Positions 1 to 11,011 are shown, counted from the stretch's first letter. The stretch is DNA of 64,000 nucleotides from Macrostomum hystrix (GCA_950097015.1 CATNEN010000033.1:5115001-5179000), one strand, 5' to 3'. Numbers and translations are program-made. The notes: generated from the sequence alone by a model not told the origin.

Positions 1-1782
1 GGTCAGCGACTAGCCGCCGGTCGCAGAACTCATCCATGCCGACGCAGAGGCCCGGGCTGGACGCCAGGACGAGCTCGACACAGTGTGCCTCCAGAGCCTC
101 GCCCAGATATACTTTGGCACGACCTGTTTATGTAGGCAGCATGCAAACAGTGGATGCCAGCAGCTGGTTATATGATTCAGAGCTTATGAACAAAGCAAGT
201 GACTCACCGACGAAGCGCACCTTGTCGATGTGGAAGACGTGCAAATAGCGGCGCCCGGTCAGAATGCCGCTGTCCTCGGGCAGTCGCTCCGCAGGAGCAG
301 CACCGGTCATTGCGAGCGGCCGGCTGACTGAGCGCGTCACAGTGAACTGCTGCTGTGCTGCTGCCGCATTAAGCAGCGGATTTTGGCCCAGCCGTCGCAC
401 CCCTCGGCCGCCTCGTTTGTCCTCTGGCGCCGCCGACCCCGCTCCCGCTCGCCTCGCTGTCCCCCTGCTGTTGCTGGAGGAAGTGAATAAGCTGTGCCGC
501 AGACGCCGGCGGACTGTAGCTGAAGGGCACCAGCGAGGGAGGACGCTCGAGCTGCACCTGCTCTTGTTGCTGCAGCGGCTGTGGTGTTAATATGCGCCAC
601 CACTCCTCGCCGACAGGGACGGACTGGCTGGCCTCATTCATAGCGGCCACCACGGCTGCTGCGAATGCCGCTGTGCCAGGCGACACCACGTAGGCCGTCG
701 TCTCATCTTCCGGACGCTGAGACGGTGTGGTCTTGGCGACTGCTAATCGTCGGCCATCGGGCTGCGAGTCTGGCACCATGGCGCCCACAATGGAGCAGTC
801 GGCAGCAGCAGCAACAGCGGGAGCAGTCGTTTCGAGCCGCTGGAAACGGAATCTCCGCCTCCCTGGCTGCTGTTGTTGGTCGGGCCGCGACTTGAGGCGG
901 GTTTCGGCACCGTGCTGGCGGCCTCCTCCATTTCCGCATCAGCGCCCGACGGTGGGGGATCTGCAGCGACTGACAGCGCAACGGTGGACGCCTCGTAGTC
1001 CAGCAGTGCCTGCAGAGCATCGCGGTCGTCGCTATCCATCGCCGCCTCCTGCTCGTTAGGCTCCGATGGCTCCGCCTTTGTGCGAGTTGCCGCTGTCGGC
1101 CTGCCGTTATCGGCGCGCTCGTCGTCGACGTCCTCAATCTCGATGACGACGGGGCTGCCGAGGCTGTAGGGCTGCCGTGGACATGTCGGGGCGCATCAGA
1201 CGCCGCCCCGTCGCCATCGCCGCAGTTGGCAGGAGCATGTCGCCTGACGTGCCTGATCGCTGCCGGCGATGACCATCTGCTGGTGGCCTTCTTGGCACTC
1301 CGGTGCTGATCTCCGAGCCAAGCCAGCATGCTCCCTTTTGGCGCAGTCGAGGCTGAGGCTGCCATCGCGTGGGAGATGGGCGCGTAGACGGCCGATATAC
1401 TGGCAGGCGGTGGCTGCTGATTGCCTGTGGACATCTGGTCACTGGCAGGCTGCTGCTCTCCAGTGTTTAGGCGCATGACACCGCTCAATGGCAGCAGGCT
1501 GAAGTCGTCGGCGTCGCTGCTGATGTTAGCCACCGCTGCTGTCTGCACTGGGGTGAAAGTATATATACGCTTTGGGCCTGGCGTAGATTCTGCGGCTGCT
1601 GCATTGACAATCCGACGTTGAGAGGGAGCGCTCTTTCTTTTTCGCTGTGATGGTGGCTGGCGAGTTGATGACGCTACCGGCCCGGCGGAGTTACTATCTT
1701 GGGCAACTCTCTCAAACTCGTCCAGCGCGGCCGCAATTCGCTCATCGTCGCTGTCGCAGCCGGTTGAAAAGTTGAACGACAT
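1..1782 (-). CDS. Unrecognised disordered protein gene, frame-interrupted, 3' end beyond window
   Basis: I do not recognise this gene. The best start is the ATG at 1782, giving an acidic N-terminus beginning MSFNFSTGCDSDDERIAAAL, rich in S, P, Q and A. Protein-like reading continues leftward but changes frame several times: an acidic stretch around VVIEIEDVDDE (about 1150-1090), a P/S-rich stretch (about 1060-830), a stretch with EEWWRILTPQPLQQQEQ (about 780-400), and TGRRYLHVFHIDKVRFVG (about 260-208). One clean intron is visible: donor GTGAGT after position 208 and acceptor CAG before 123. It joins to an exon with AKVYLGEALEAHCVELVLAS that runs off the window. The other frame changes lack good splice sites and look like single-base indels. 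The composition suggests a nuclear, largely unstructured protein with a folded C-terminus. That is inference only. Confidence 0.5.
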
Positions 1783-1859
1783 TCTGTGCTTCCGCAGGTT
1801 AATTATAGGCGCGTTCAAATTTGGATGTATGAAAATGAGCAGGCTGCAGAAAGCCAACG

Positions 1860-2379
1860 CAGTCCCAGGTACTCAACTTCAACTGGGTGCAACAGGGTGG
1901 GATTCGCTATTAATAATAGAGTCCCAAGTACGTCCCAAGGAGGAGGAGCAGGCTATTTAGGATGAGCAGCAGATAGTACCAGTGTTACTAGCTTTAAACT
2001 GATAGATTGAGATTCTATTAATAGGTGCTTAATTAGGTTAATTCGGATCCCGTTAAGTTGATTGTGTACTTTTAGCTAGAAGTACAGTTCATAGTGCGCG
2101 CACATTACTTAAAAATATATAAGGACTTGCCTGCTATTTTTAGGTAGATAAGCACCTCGCATCGTCTTATGTATATATTTCTTAGGGATTGTGCGCGCAC
2201 CACGAACTGTACTCTTATACGGTCTATTTTTAGGTTATCAAAAATAAACTTACCGGTATCGAGTTGGATCTGCCAACTTAGTTGATACTAAACCATTCTT
2301 TTATTGGTGCAGAGTTGGTTTGGGTTCACAAAACAGGGATAAGTTATTTAAACTGTCTAGCTAAGTCTTTTTGCTGCTG
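1860..2379. other. Intergenic, AT-rich
   Basis: Apart from the foldback at 2081-2213 I see no gene here. TA-rich stretches and short repeats of ATTTTTAGGT occur. Confidence 0.5.
2081..2213. repeat. Foldback (MITE-like) inverted repeat
   Basis: About 41-bp imperfect inverted arms (2081-2121 and 2172-2213) share AGTACAGTTC, GTGCGCGCAC and a TATATA tract, and enclose a ~50-bp loop. I could not see a convincing target-site duplication. Confidence 0.6.
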
Positions 2380-2799
2380 CTACTGCTCCATTCGATATTG
2401 GCGACTCCGGAGCAACTCTCGCAGTCTAGCACTTTGCTGCACGCCGCGCCAGTAGTCCAGCCCGTGTAGAATGTGCTGCAGCTCCGAACAGGTGTCCTCC
2501 AGCAGGCCTAGCAGCTCGGCCAAGTCGAAAGCCTCGTTCTCTGTTAGGCAGGTCACCTCCAGGATGGTCTCGTAGCCCGCAGCTGTCTGGTGTTGTAGCA
2601 GCCAGTCCAGGAGGCTCTTCAGCAAGGTGTGTAGCTGGGTGGCATTCAGCTCAGCATTCGGGCAGTGGCGCTGCAGGCAGGTCAGCTGCTCCAGTCGTCC
2701 TCGGTGCGCCAGGAACGGGGCCAGGCAGGCGATGTCGCATCTGGCCAGGAGTGCCACGATGGCCGGCGAGCCGAACAGCGCCACAGGATGAGCATTCAT
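2380..2799 (-). CDS. Small helical protein, 139 aa, local two-member family
   Basis: Intact ORF from the ATG at 2799 (MNAHPVALFGSPAIVALLAR) to a stop at 2380. It is Leu/Gln-rich and predicted helical, with no signal peptide or membrane segment. The core contains FLAHRGRLEQLTCLQ, CPNAELNATQLHTLLK and WLLQHQTAAGYE. It is clearly paralogous to the plus-strand ORF at 9813-10193 (FIAHRGCFEQLPSLQ, VPNAEYSANELCLLL, WLQQHRSAEDYK), so it is a real protein family at least duplicated here. No known domain is recognised and the function is unknown. An in-frame GTG upstream would extend it by 18 residues, but the paralogy does not reach there. Confidence 0.55.
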   Translation of the reverse strand: MNAHPVALFGSPAIVALLARCDIACLAPFLAHRGRLEQLTCLQRHCPNAELNATQLHTLLKSLLDWLLQHQTAAGYETILEVTCLTENEAFDLAELLGLLEDTCSELQHILHGLDYWRGVQQSARLRELLRSRQYRMEQ

Positions 2800-3177
2800 C
2801 GTGGTTCTACGCACCCAACAATGTCGTGAGTGCAGCAGCAACGCGTCTAACACTAGCTAATACCGCTATAGTCACTATATATCCCACAGTATATTGGAAA
2901 AATTTCGATCGATCATCACAGTGCGAAATGGGTCCCTAACTCAGGTGCGGGCAGTGGCATGGGGCTGCAGTCATCATGTAACGTAAGATAATACCCTGCA
3001 TGAAACTCATTTCATAGAATGTTCGAACTGCATTCCGCTGCTGTCACAACTGCGCCATTTGAAACAAAATTATCATGACAGGTATAATGTATTCAATCAG
3101 CCAACCGATCTCGCACCTAACACTGCAACAATTGCTATCAGTAGTCATCAATTTAGAATTATAGCAAAGCGGGTCGC

Positions 3178-3558
3178 GGGCTCTTTTGCTGCATAAGAAA
3201 GCATTAAGGGTTGAGTCGGGCTCTTTTGCTCCATAAGAAAGCATTAAGGGTTGAGTCGGGCTCTTTTGCTGCATAAGAAAGCATTAAGGGTTGAGTCGGG
3301 CTCTTTTGCTGCATAAGAAAGCATTAAGGGTTGAGTCGGGCTCTTTTGCTGCATAAGAAAGCATTAAGGGTTGAGTCGGGCTCTTTTGCTGCATAAGAAA
3401 GCATTAAGGGTTGAGTCGGGCTCTTTTGCTGCATAAGAAAGCATAGGGGACTCGGCCGGGCTCTTTTGCTGCATAAGAAAGCATAGGGGACTCGGCCGGG
3501 CTCTTTTGCTGCATAAGAAGCATAGGGGACTCGGCCGGGCTCTTTTGCTGCATAAGAA
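3178..3558. repeat. 40-bp tandem repeat, about 9.5 copies
   Basis: The unit begins GGGCTCTTTTGCTGCATAAG followed by AAAGCATTAAGGGTTGAGTC. The first six or so units carry this second half. The last three carry CATAGGGGACTCGGCC instead, and one of those has lost an A. Units are directly adjacent without unique spacers. Confidence 0.95.
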
Positions 3559-3839
3559 TCGCTACATAAAAAACCATAGACTACACAGCCGGCTGAATTG
3601 CCGCTATTGCAATTTCAATAGAGAGAGTGAGTGCGAGCGAGGAAAATATGTTCATCTTCGTATCGTTAGTATTTTTGCAAAAAAACTGTCATTATTTTTC
3701 ATTCACAGGTATTCATTACAATATATAGATAGCATATAGTCTTTTCGCGAAAAAAATCCACTCATGACTCTTGGCAATTTGCAGAAATACTAAATGTGTC
3801 TATGGTTAAAAATGTACAAGATACTTAGTCTAATAATAT

Positions 3840-4450
3840 GCATGTATTTTCGCGAAAATACCATTATATATAGCCATGCACACACCTACTTTAAGAACTT
3901 TTGCAAAAATACCGCCAACTACCTTTGTTTAATAGCATAGCAGTATTTTAGCGAAAATACCATAAGATGTAGCCATGCACACTACTTTAAGAACTTTTGC
4001 AAAAATAATGCCCTTACCTTCGTTTAGAGCATATCAGTATTTTCGCGAAAATACCATAGATGTAGCCATGCACACTACTTTAAGAACTTTTGCAAAAATA
4101 CCTTCCAACTACAACTGTTTAATAGGATATCAGTATTTTCGCGAAAATACCATAATATATAGCCATGCACACACCTACTTTAATAACTTTTGCAAAAATA
4201 CCGCCAACTACCTTTGTTTAATAGCATAGCAGTAGTTTCGCGAAATACCATAATATGTAGCCATGCACACCACTACCTATTTTAATAACTTTTGCAAAAA
4301 TACCGCCAACTACATCTGTTTAATAGGATATCAGTATTTTCGCGAAAATACCATAATATGTAGCCATGCACACTACTTTAAGAACTTTTGCAAAATACTG
4401 CTCTTACCTTCGTTTTGAGAACATATCAGTCTTTTCGCTAAAATTCCGTA
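3840..4450. repeat. ~97-bp tandem repeat with two palindromes per unit
   Basis: About seven units spaced 94-102 bp. Each has an 18-bp palindrome GTATTTTCGCGAAAATAC (perfect at 3844-3861, 4037-4054, 4133-4150 and 4334-4351; mutated near 3943, 4232 and 4428) and a second palindrome TTTTGCAAAA within ACTTTTGCAAAAATACC. A conserved TAGCCATGCACAC lies between them. The array sits 0.4-1.2 kb from the 3' side of the Rep-like gene. Confidence 0.92.
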
Positions 4451-5065
4451 TTTACTTTTGGTTTAGAAGTCGTTATTTTTTTTCGCGATAACACCTATAA
4501 ATAAATTGTATTAATCAATACTTTGACACTTTGCATATACCTTCGTTTGAAGATAGTAATACTATATATAGAAAAATTGCACATAAGACCCAGTTGAGGA
4601 CGAGCTTTTGTATGCCACAGTTGAAGGAAGCAGAGGCGTCATAACGTCAGAATGTAAAATAATACAATCACTATGATTCATTATGCAGTTATATTATAAA
4701 TCTACTGATTATCGTAACTATTGTTTGTATTTTTATGCATGCAAACGCTCAATACATTTATTGTATTCGTGTTGGGCTTCATTAATCAGTCAATTGACTA
4801 CAATTAGCAAGAAATATGATTTTTTGCAACAGAAGTAGCAATTACCTACTTCACAACAATAAAAGCTCAAAACTGAGCATTTAAATTGATTTTATTTGTA
4901 TGACTAATTATAAAATTGCATACAAAAACAGTATGAAACAGCAAAAAATATAAAAAAACAGCTGAAAGACTGACTGAATGGACCGAGTAAAAATATAGTC
5001 GATAAAAATAGCAGCATGCAGGCAGTTTGGTGTAAAAAAACCTGCTAACAGCACCGTCTTGTCGC

Positions 5066-5708
5066 TCATACTCGCCGGTCCGGGTGATCGCCAAACACAT
5101 TGCGTATTGGGTGGCATTGTCCATCGCATTGGTAGTCGGTACTGAGGGAATGACCAATGAAGATGGCAACTACCGGACGCTTGTGCCCATCAGGTGTCGG
5201 TTCTAATCGGCGCTGAAAGTCCATCGAATACGCACTGACCGGAGCATGCCCAGCAAGCACTAACAGTCGATTGAGCCAAGAGACGTGTCGAATAGCCTTG
5301 TATTTAGCATTGACTTCAAAAGTGTCTCCATTGACCAAACGAAGTAGTGTGCACATGACTTCAGATGTGTCATCAAACAGTTGCGGGCGTAGCTCGTCAA
5401 TAAACATGGCAGTGTGTATAGTCTCGCAGAGCTTGTCAAACATAAACGTGTTAGACCGCTTCTGCACCTGGATATTCAGCACTTTCGTAGAACCGAGATG
5501 GCTTTGCACAGAGTGGGTCTTCCCAACGCCAGACGGGCCGTATAGATAGACGACACCAGTTGGCGATTGTAACGCGCTGCACACAGCCTTTACAGTTGGG
5601 CACACGTTGGTGGCGGCGGCGATCAGCCGGGGAACATGAGCGACGGCGGCATCAAGTACTTGAACAGCAAGTAGCAGCGGAAGCAGCAACATCAGCAGCA
5701 GCAGAGAC
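5066..5708 (-). CDS. Rep/SF3-like P-loop helicase domain, exon
   Basis: This exon begins after a CAACAG acceptor at 5709-5711. It encodes a P-loop ATPase: Walker A GPSGVGKT within VVYLYGPSGVGKTHS (about 5560-5510), and Walker B with MFIDEL (about 5405). NGDTFEVNAKYKA precedes a hydrophobic strand, LLVLAGHAP, at the place of SF3 motif C. The spacing resembles the small helicase domain of rolling-circle Rep proteins of CRESS-DNA type, but the usual motif-C asparagine is not evident. The reading ends at 5066. An overlapping frame (5169 to about 5015) with NAMDNATQYAMCLAITRTGE looks more protein-like and may be the true C-terminus after a short intron or frameshift. It is host DNA with neighbouring introns, so an old integrated or domesticated copy is likely. 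A different P-loop family is possible. Confidence 0.55.
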
Positions 5709-5866
5709 CTGTTGGATGGTGTTGTGTTGTTAGGTAGGTTCGCATACAATTAATTAATTAATTGTCCAAAGTAATAATTATTTGAATTAAAAACAACAGC
5801 AAAAATTCAATGATCAATACTCGTACGTGTGCTAAAAATGTCATGTATTATAATATTTTGCATACC

Positions 5867-6592
5867 TCCAGCTGAGTAGGCAAGGTCGTCCTCGCATAGT
5901 CGGCTGTTGCAGCATCATCAGCAGCGGCGGCGGCGGCAGCGGCAGTAGGGCGACAGTTTTGGCAACCAGCTAGCACCTCTGTTGCTATTACGCGTTTCAT
6001 CTGAGTCACCTTAAAGTAATCCGCTGAGCTCTTGTCTGACACGAAAGTGTTCGAACATGAAGCCACTATCTAGCAAAGGCTCAGTAGATGACGTCTCATG
6101 AGCAGCAACCCAGCAAAAGGCCTTGGTCAGCAAGCTGCACTCTTGAGTAGAAACGCGGAAAAGAGCTGGAAACTCGTCCGTACTGGTAACTAGCTTAATT
6201 GCACTTGACGCACTGCGTACACCAGACACTGTCATTCTACACATTGTAGGATGCAGGTAGGCCGAAGCTTCCGCAGATTCCATCAAAAGGGCATGCAGTC
6301 CGCAGTAAACAGTGTAACCATCTTCTGGTTGGCGCAGGTTCAGGAACATCAGCAAACCATTGGGATGATTCGGAGCTCCTAAACATTCACGGATTGACAT
6401 GTTGTATTTCTGCTGACGACGCGCTCGGATTTCTTCGCTGGTCAGCATGTCAACTTGAATACATGATGTTGCGCCGATGGCAAACTGTGCACATGGAGCT
6501 ACCAATTCATCTTCTAGAAACGCCTTGAATTTTCCACATCGCTCGAGATGAATGCAATCTCTATAAGATGTAGCGTCCTTCTAGTCATAAGA
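5867..6592 (-). CDS. Middle region of the Rep-like gene
   Basis: Minus-strand coding upstream of the helicase exon. A possible acceptor TAG at about 6583 opens a frame with RDCIHLERCGKFKAFLEDEL that continues as an uninterrupted 170-residue stretch (LTSEEIRARRQQKYNMSIRE, PNGLLMFLNLRQPEDGYTVY, LLTKAFCWVAAHETSS). Near 6067 the best reading shifts to another frame (SSADYFKVTQMKRVIATEVL), running through an alanine tract to a good donor, GTATGC, at 5865. The phase of this donor does not match the helicase frame of the next exon, so either the intron model is incomplete or the copy is broken. No HUH nuclease motif was recognised, so the nuclease half of a Rep is not demonstrated. Confidence 0.4.
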
Positions 6593-7418
6593 ACCGACCT
6601 GCCCTCTGCTGTTAAAGAGGCGTAGTCGGTAATTGGAGCTCGAGGACATAGAAGTGGTGATGTCGAACGACACAACGCATATTCATCGGCTATCGGAGCA
6701 AATGCCACGCCACCAACTTGCTGCTGCTGCTGTTGCCGCTGCTGCGGTTGTTGATCTCGCTGATGATGCTGCTGCTGCGATTGCTGCCGTCGTCCCCGAC
6801 TGTTGCGCTGTTGATTCAAAAGCGTCGACATACGCTGGAGAAAATACTGCGAGAGCTGGTTCATCATCATCGGATATTGTCCCATTCTCGATGACAGACA
6901 TTGCCGGTGTAGAGCGAGGCGCATAATCTGGCGAAGTCGGACAGGCACCAAGTGCGGCACTATTTTTAGGAATAGTCGACTCGCCATTTGCGCGCAATAA
7001 TTCTGCCACCTCCGTTTTGTACTTATCATCGAACTAGCTGCGATGACAAGGCTGAACTATTAGAAGCCGTCAAAACAGGGGCAGTATTCGACTCTACATT
7101 GTCTGTATTGCTCGTCCACTCGTCCACAATCTCCAGCTGTACGTCGTCTGCTAGCAAGTCGTCCGCTGAGTCATCTTCAGATGATAGCACTTTAGGCGTG
7201 GACTCTATGCGATTAGCATGGTCGCCGGCGCCACCAATTGATTGTGCGGCAATAACCAGAGGCTGTCGCATGGCTACCAAAGATCCAACGCCAGTGTCTT
7301 CAGCATCAGACGACGATGTAGTGCTAGACGAAGCATCCAAGTCGACAACTACACGCGTCCGCTTGCGTAGAGTCGATCGGACACGTCGACGCTTCTGAAC
7401 TGCGGTTGTAATAACAGT

Positions 7419-7452
<34 letters not shown>

Positions 7453-7716
7453 GGTTGCTGTTGCTGCTGTACTACTGCTGCACGGCGGGGAACATTGAAG
7501 GCAGCCGATGCCCGGCCAGCCGTTCCTGCCAGTGCTGCGAATGATGCCGATGCTGCTTGCCCACTCGGTCTAATTGAGTTTGCCAGTAGGACGATCGGTT
7601 GACTGCTCAGATCTAAAGTAGTCCACGATCCTAGTCTGGCGTAGACCATTAGAATCCGATGTAGCAATGCTGGCATCCACACGAGCCTTCTTACCACGGC
7701 CACGAAATGCTGACAT
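6593..7716 (-). CDS. N-terminal low-complexity region of the Rep-like gene
   Basis: From an ATG at 7716 the frame begins MSAFRGRGKKARVDAS and includes RQTRIVDYF before a stop. A second frame then carries a long open stretch with NVPRRAAVVQQQQ, a CAG-type polyglutamine tract (about 7480-7421), a basic KRRRVRSTLRKRTRVVVD patch and an acidic serine-rich stretch. A further frame change near 7030 leads to FDDKYKTEVAELLRANGEST, then Q-rich sequence to about 6690. It resembles the disordered N-terminus of a nuclear protein. The frame changes may be short introns (donor-like GTAAGA at about 7696) or indels. It is grouped with the helicase only by strand and contiguity. Confidence 0.35.
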
Positions 7717-7995
7717 TTCAAACTTAAAGTCGAGGCGTAGGAAATAACTCGTAAATGTGGTTGCTCGCTCGGTCAGTCAGTCAGTCGGTCACAAAGTATC
7801 TGTTAACCGCGCTCCGTCTTAGATAGCTCACTTTTGCGACTGTACTGGACTGTAGTTCTAGGTCTGGCTATAGACCAAACTTTTTCGCGAAAATTCATGT
7901 ATGAATATACCTTTTTGCAATTGAATTCGCCGAAACTGCAAAACTATTTCCCATAGAAGCCAATGTGGTCTAAAAATAGTAAGCCCATAGAAATT

Positions 7996-8520
7996 AAGCT
8001 AAAAGTCGAGATTGAATTCGCCGAAATTTCATTTGAATTCGCGTTACGCGCCAATGGCTTGTATTCATTTGACAGGACAAAAAGCTTCGAAGGGGAAACA
8101 ATCAAAGAGGAAACAAAGTTTGCGAACTGATGTACGAGTAGAATGAAGTCAACCGAACGATCAAAGAAAAGAGCAATCAATTATGCCAAAATGTCTTCAT
8201 GATTCAGGCAGCGATTCAAGTAGGTTGCCGTGTGATTAGCCCACTGCAAGCACTTCTGCTGTGTGATCTGCTGTAGGGCGACCGTCACCTCACGTCTCAG
8301 AATTCCCATTCTCCAGGTGTGAAATGTGATGCCAAGGTTTGCTGCTGCAGCCGTATTGAGCAGTTCCGCACGAACTGGCATGGCAAGTCCTCTCAGCATT
8401 TTGAAAACAGGATAGAGAAGTACTGCCGAATTTAATTGCTGCGATTTTAGCAACATATAGACACCTCACCAGTGCGAATTCAAATGCAATTTCGGCGAAT
8501 TCAATCTCGACTTTTAGCTT
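7996..8520. mobile_element. 525-bp element with 47-bp terminal inverted repeats
   Basis: Arms 7996-8042 and 8474-8520 are inverted copies with a single mismatch, starting AAGCTAAAAGTCGAGATTGA. The interior contains a minus-strand ORF (8456-8181) of 91 residues with MPVRAELLNTAAAANLG and WRMGILRREVTVALQQITQQ, which I do not recognise. Size and structure fit a non-autonomous DNA transposon. No target duplication was identified. Confidence 0.75.
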
Positions 8521-9018
8521 GGCCTGGCCCAGACTACCACGTTGCATCTGAACACATGTACAAGCAACTAGACAATGTCGGCGACATCTGGTTCAAGGGT
8601 CATTGCTGTGTAGAAGAGAACGCATCGCATTTAGCCGTAGGAAAGCAATCCAGCGAAACTATCATGCTACAACTAGTCGTCTCCTACACGCAATCAATGT
8701 CACAGTCGAGATGTGGTTCATCAATCCAGCGCGCATATATTATATTATACTATATTATTATGCGTTTGTACTTTACTTTTTTAAACGAATCCGTTTTTAT
8801 TAATGTTTTTTTACATGAGAAACTTGTATAAACTTTACTTGAAATTATATTGCAGACTGATCAATTACGATTACGTCGCTATTGTAGTATGTCTCATCGC
8901 CAATGTACACCACATAACCGCCAGTCAGTTCATATTATTTAAATGATAAAATAAATAACCAAGATAAGAAGTTATTTATTGTGAAAACTCTAACAAACAA
9001 TATTTTATATTTTATTCT

Positions 9019-9068
9019 CATCAATCAGCTCAGTTCAATTCAATTCAATTCAATTCAATTCAATTCAA
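9019..9068. repeat. Pentanucleotide microsatellite (TTCAA)n
   Basis: About ten tandem AATTC-type units are followed by degenerate CTGGTTCTGG repeats to about 9128. Confidence 0.9.
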
Positions 9069-9280
9069 ATCAATCAGTTCTCATCAATCAGCTTCTGGTT
9101 CTGGTTCTGGTTTCTGGTTTCTGGTTTACCGGGTCCTCAATGCTCATGCTACAGATCACTCATAAGCACACCCGGCTGCGGGATGAAGGATGGGTTTAGG
9201 TTCCATTTATTTGTTAGCTCAGATGTTATCAGATGAGTTCATAAATATTCAAATGAAAGGAATCGAAATCTACTACTCAC

Positions 9281-9550
9281 ATATGGATCCAGCCCTGCCG
9301 CTATGCGGCGGGCCCGGGCCATGCGGACCATGTCCGCCCTGACCCGCCGCATAGCTGCGGCCATCGCGTCCTCCGCCCCGCGACGTCCGGGCGCCCAGGC
9401 CTCCGCTGACGCCAATGAACTCGCGGCGCTATTCGCATCATGTAGGGCGGATTCCAACTCCGCTGCAGCGGAGGCCAGGACGTGTTCCCGGAAGGCCGCG
9501 GGGAACAAATGAAAACAGCTGCTGCTGTTGTTGTTGCTGCTGCTTGCCAT
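9281..9550 (-). CDS. Probable first coding exon, alanine-rich, unrecognised
   Basis: ATG at 9550 begins MASSSNNNSSSCFHLFPAAF. Ninety codons run in phase 0 to a good donor, GTGAGT, at 9280-9275 after LDPY. It is strongly helical and alanine/arginine-rich (ELESALHDANSAASSLASAE, MRRVRADMVRMARARRIAAG) with GC content well above the flanks, as expected for coding sequence. A partner exon downstream was not found. The ORF inside the 7996-8520 element is the only candidate and there is no evidence for joining it. Unknown function. Confidence 0.4.
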
Positions 9551-9812
9551 TTTCAATTAGTCTTCAATTAGTCTAATAGCTGTTGCTACTGCTGCTGCTG
9601 CTGTGGCGTAGGTTGTGGGCTGATTTCTTGGCCGATAAGATATTTCTTGTTCTTATTTCCCAGACTGGCCTGTATTCATTTGATTTGTCTGTGGACTGAC
9701 TCAGCTGTGTTTGCTAAAGTATACTCTATGGGGACTTTGATTCAAGTTTAAAATATTTTTTAATTAACTATTTTTTAGCTTTATGCTGGCTTGATTTACT
9801 AACTGACTGAAC

Positions 9813-10193
9813 ATGTCGTTCATTGCCCATCAGATGCAGTTAGTGCAAATGTATCTTCACCCGCACATATTTCAACTCTTTCTCAGCTGTCGCATAGATT
9901 GCATTGGCCGGTTCATAGCGCATCGAGGGTGCTTCGAGCAGCTACCTAGTTTGCAGCGCGGTGTTCCAAATGCTGAGTATAGCGCTAATGAGTTATGCTT
10001 ATTATTACGGCGCACTCAAGAATGGCTGCAACAGCACCGGTCAGCAGAAGACTATAAGGCTGTCTTGTTCGTGACTGGTATCATACATGACTGGTATCAT
10101 ATGACAGCTCATCATACATGGAGTTCGCTACTGGTACATCGAACAATGAATGCTGTAAAATACAGAATTTATACAGAATTTTATGTATTATAG
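9813..10193 (+). CDS. Diverged, probably truncated paralogue of the 2380-2799 protein
   Basis: ATG at 9813 (MSFIAHQMQLVQMYLHPHIF). The first ~90 residues align with the minus-strand ORF at 2380-2799, sharing AHRG.(F/L)EQL..LQR, PNAE..A..L..LL and W(L)(L/Q)QH. Homology stops at LFVTG, exactly where a short direct repeat (TGACTGGTATCATA twice, about 10074-10104) begins. The remaining ~30 residues have no counterpart, so the C-terminal third of the family has been lost. AT-richness is higher than in the paralogue, consistent with relaxed constraint. Confidence 0.5.
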   Translation: MSFIAHQMQLVQMYLHPHIFQLFLSCRIDCIGRFIAHRGCFEQLPSLQRGVPNAEYSANELCLLLRRTQEWLQQHRSAEDYKAVLFVTGIIHDWYHMTAHHTWSSLLVHRTMNAVKYRIYTEFYVL

Positions 10194-10880
10194 TTTACAC
10201 GTTTATTTTTGCTCTCGCGACTTTGCAATCAGACTAATTGTAGAATAGCACGATCATTTGTTTAATCAATGAAATTCTACATATATTTATACTTTATATA
10301 TATGTATTGGTGAAATTTAATAATAACAGTATTATTAATAACCGATTGACTAGCTGCACACATCTGTGTTAGCGTATTAATATTTTATTACTGACTGACT
10401 GATCTCATCAGTCATCTGATTATGATTAATGGTGAACGCGACAATATATTGTCAATAGAGACGGCAAAACTGTCTTATGCTTTGAATATTACCACGTAGG
10501 TGAACGAGAGCTAGTGTATGTAAAAAGTAGTTTAAAAAAATTTGCAGGCATCATGAACTGTCGACTTTGAATACTTAGATGTGTTAATCAAATACCAACT
10601 TTAATTTTATATAAATACATAATAAATACACGAACGATAAATACACTTTTCGCGAAAATACCTCCATCAACAATCATCAGCATTTGAGTCTATTCACAGT
10701 CAAGTCAGTTTGCGAATCGACATCCATCACATATAGCAGGCCTCTGACATCTATATAATTTTAAACTCGAGTTTACGGACTTAGAGAATTTATCATGTCA
10801 GTGATAAAATTATCTTCCGTCCAAGAGCTTAGTTGGTGTGGCTGGTGGAGTAGTAAATGCTATACATGCAGGTATATATA

Positions 10881-11011
10881 TATACTCTTAAGAAAGGTGC
10901 GCGAGCTGTTTTTTCGATATAGGGCCTAGTATAGCCGAGCTGGCTTGCCGCTGCACGGGGAAACCCCGGGCGATTCTATTTTTAGCAAGGCGCACCTTTC
11001 TTAAGAGTATA
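10881..11011. mobile_element. Foldback MITE copy 1
   Basis: 22-bp perfect inverted arms (10881-10902 and 10990-11011) reading TATACTCTTAAGAAAGGTGC, within TA-rich flanks. Confidence 0.8.

Noticed and set aside
3178-3558. CRISPR-like array
   Set aside because: The 40-bp units are contiguous with no unique spacers, and the organism is eukaryotic.
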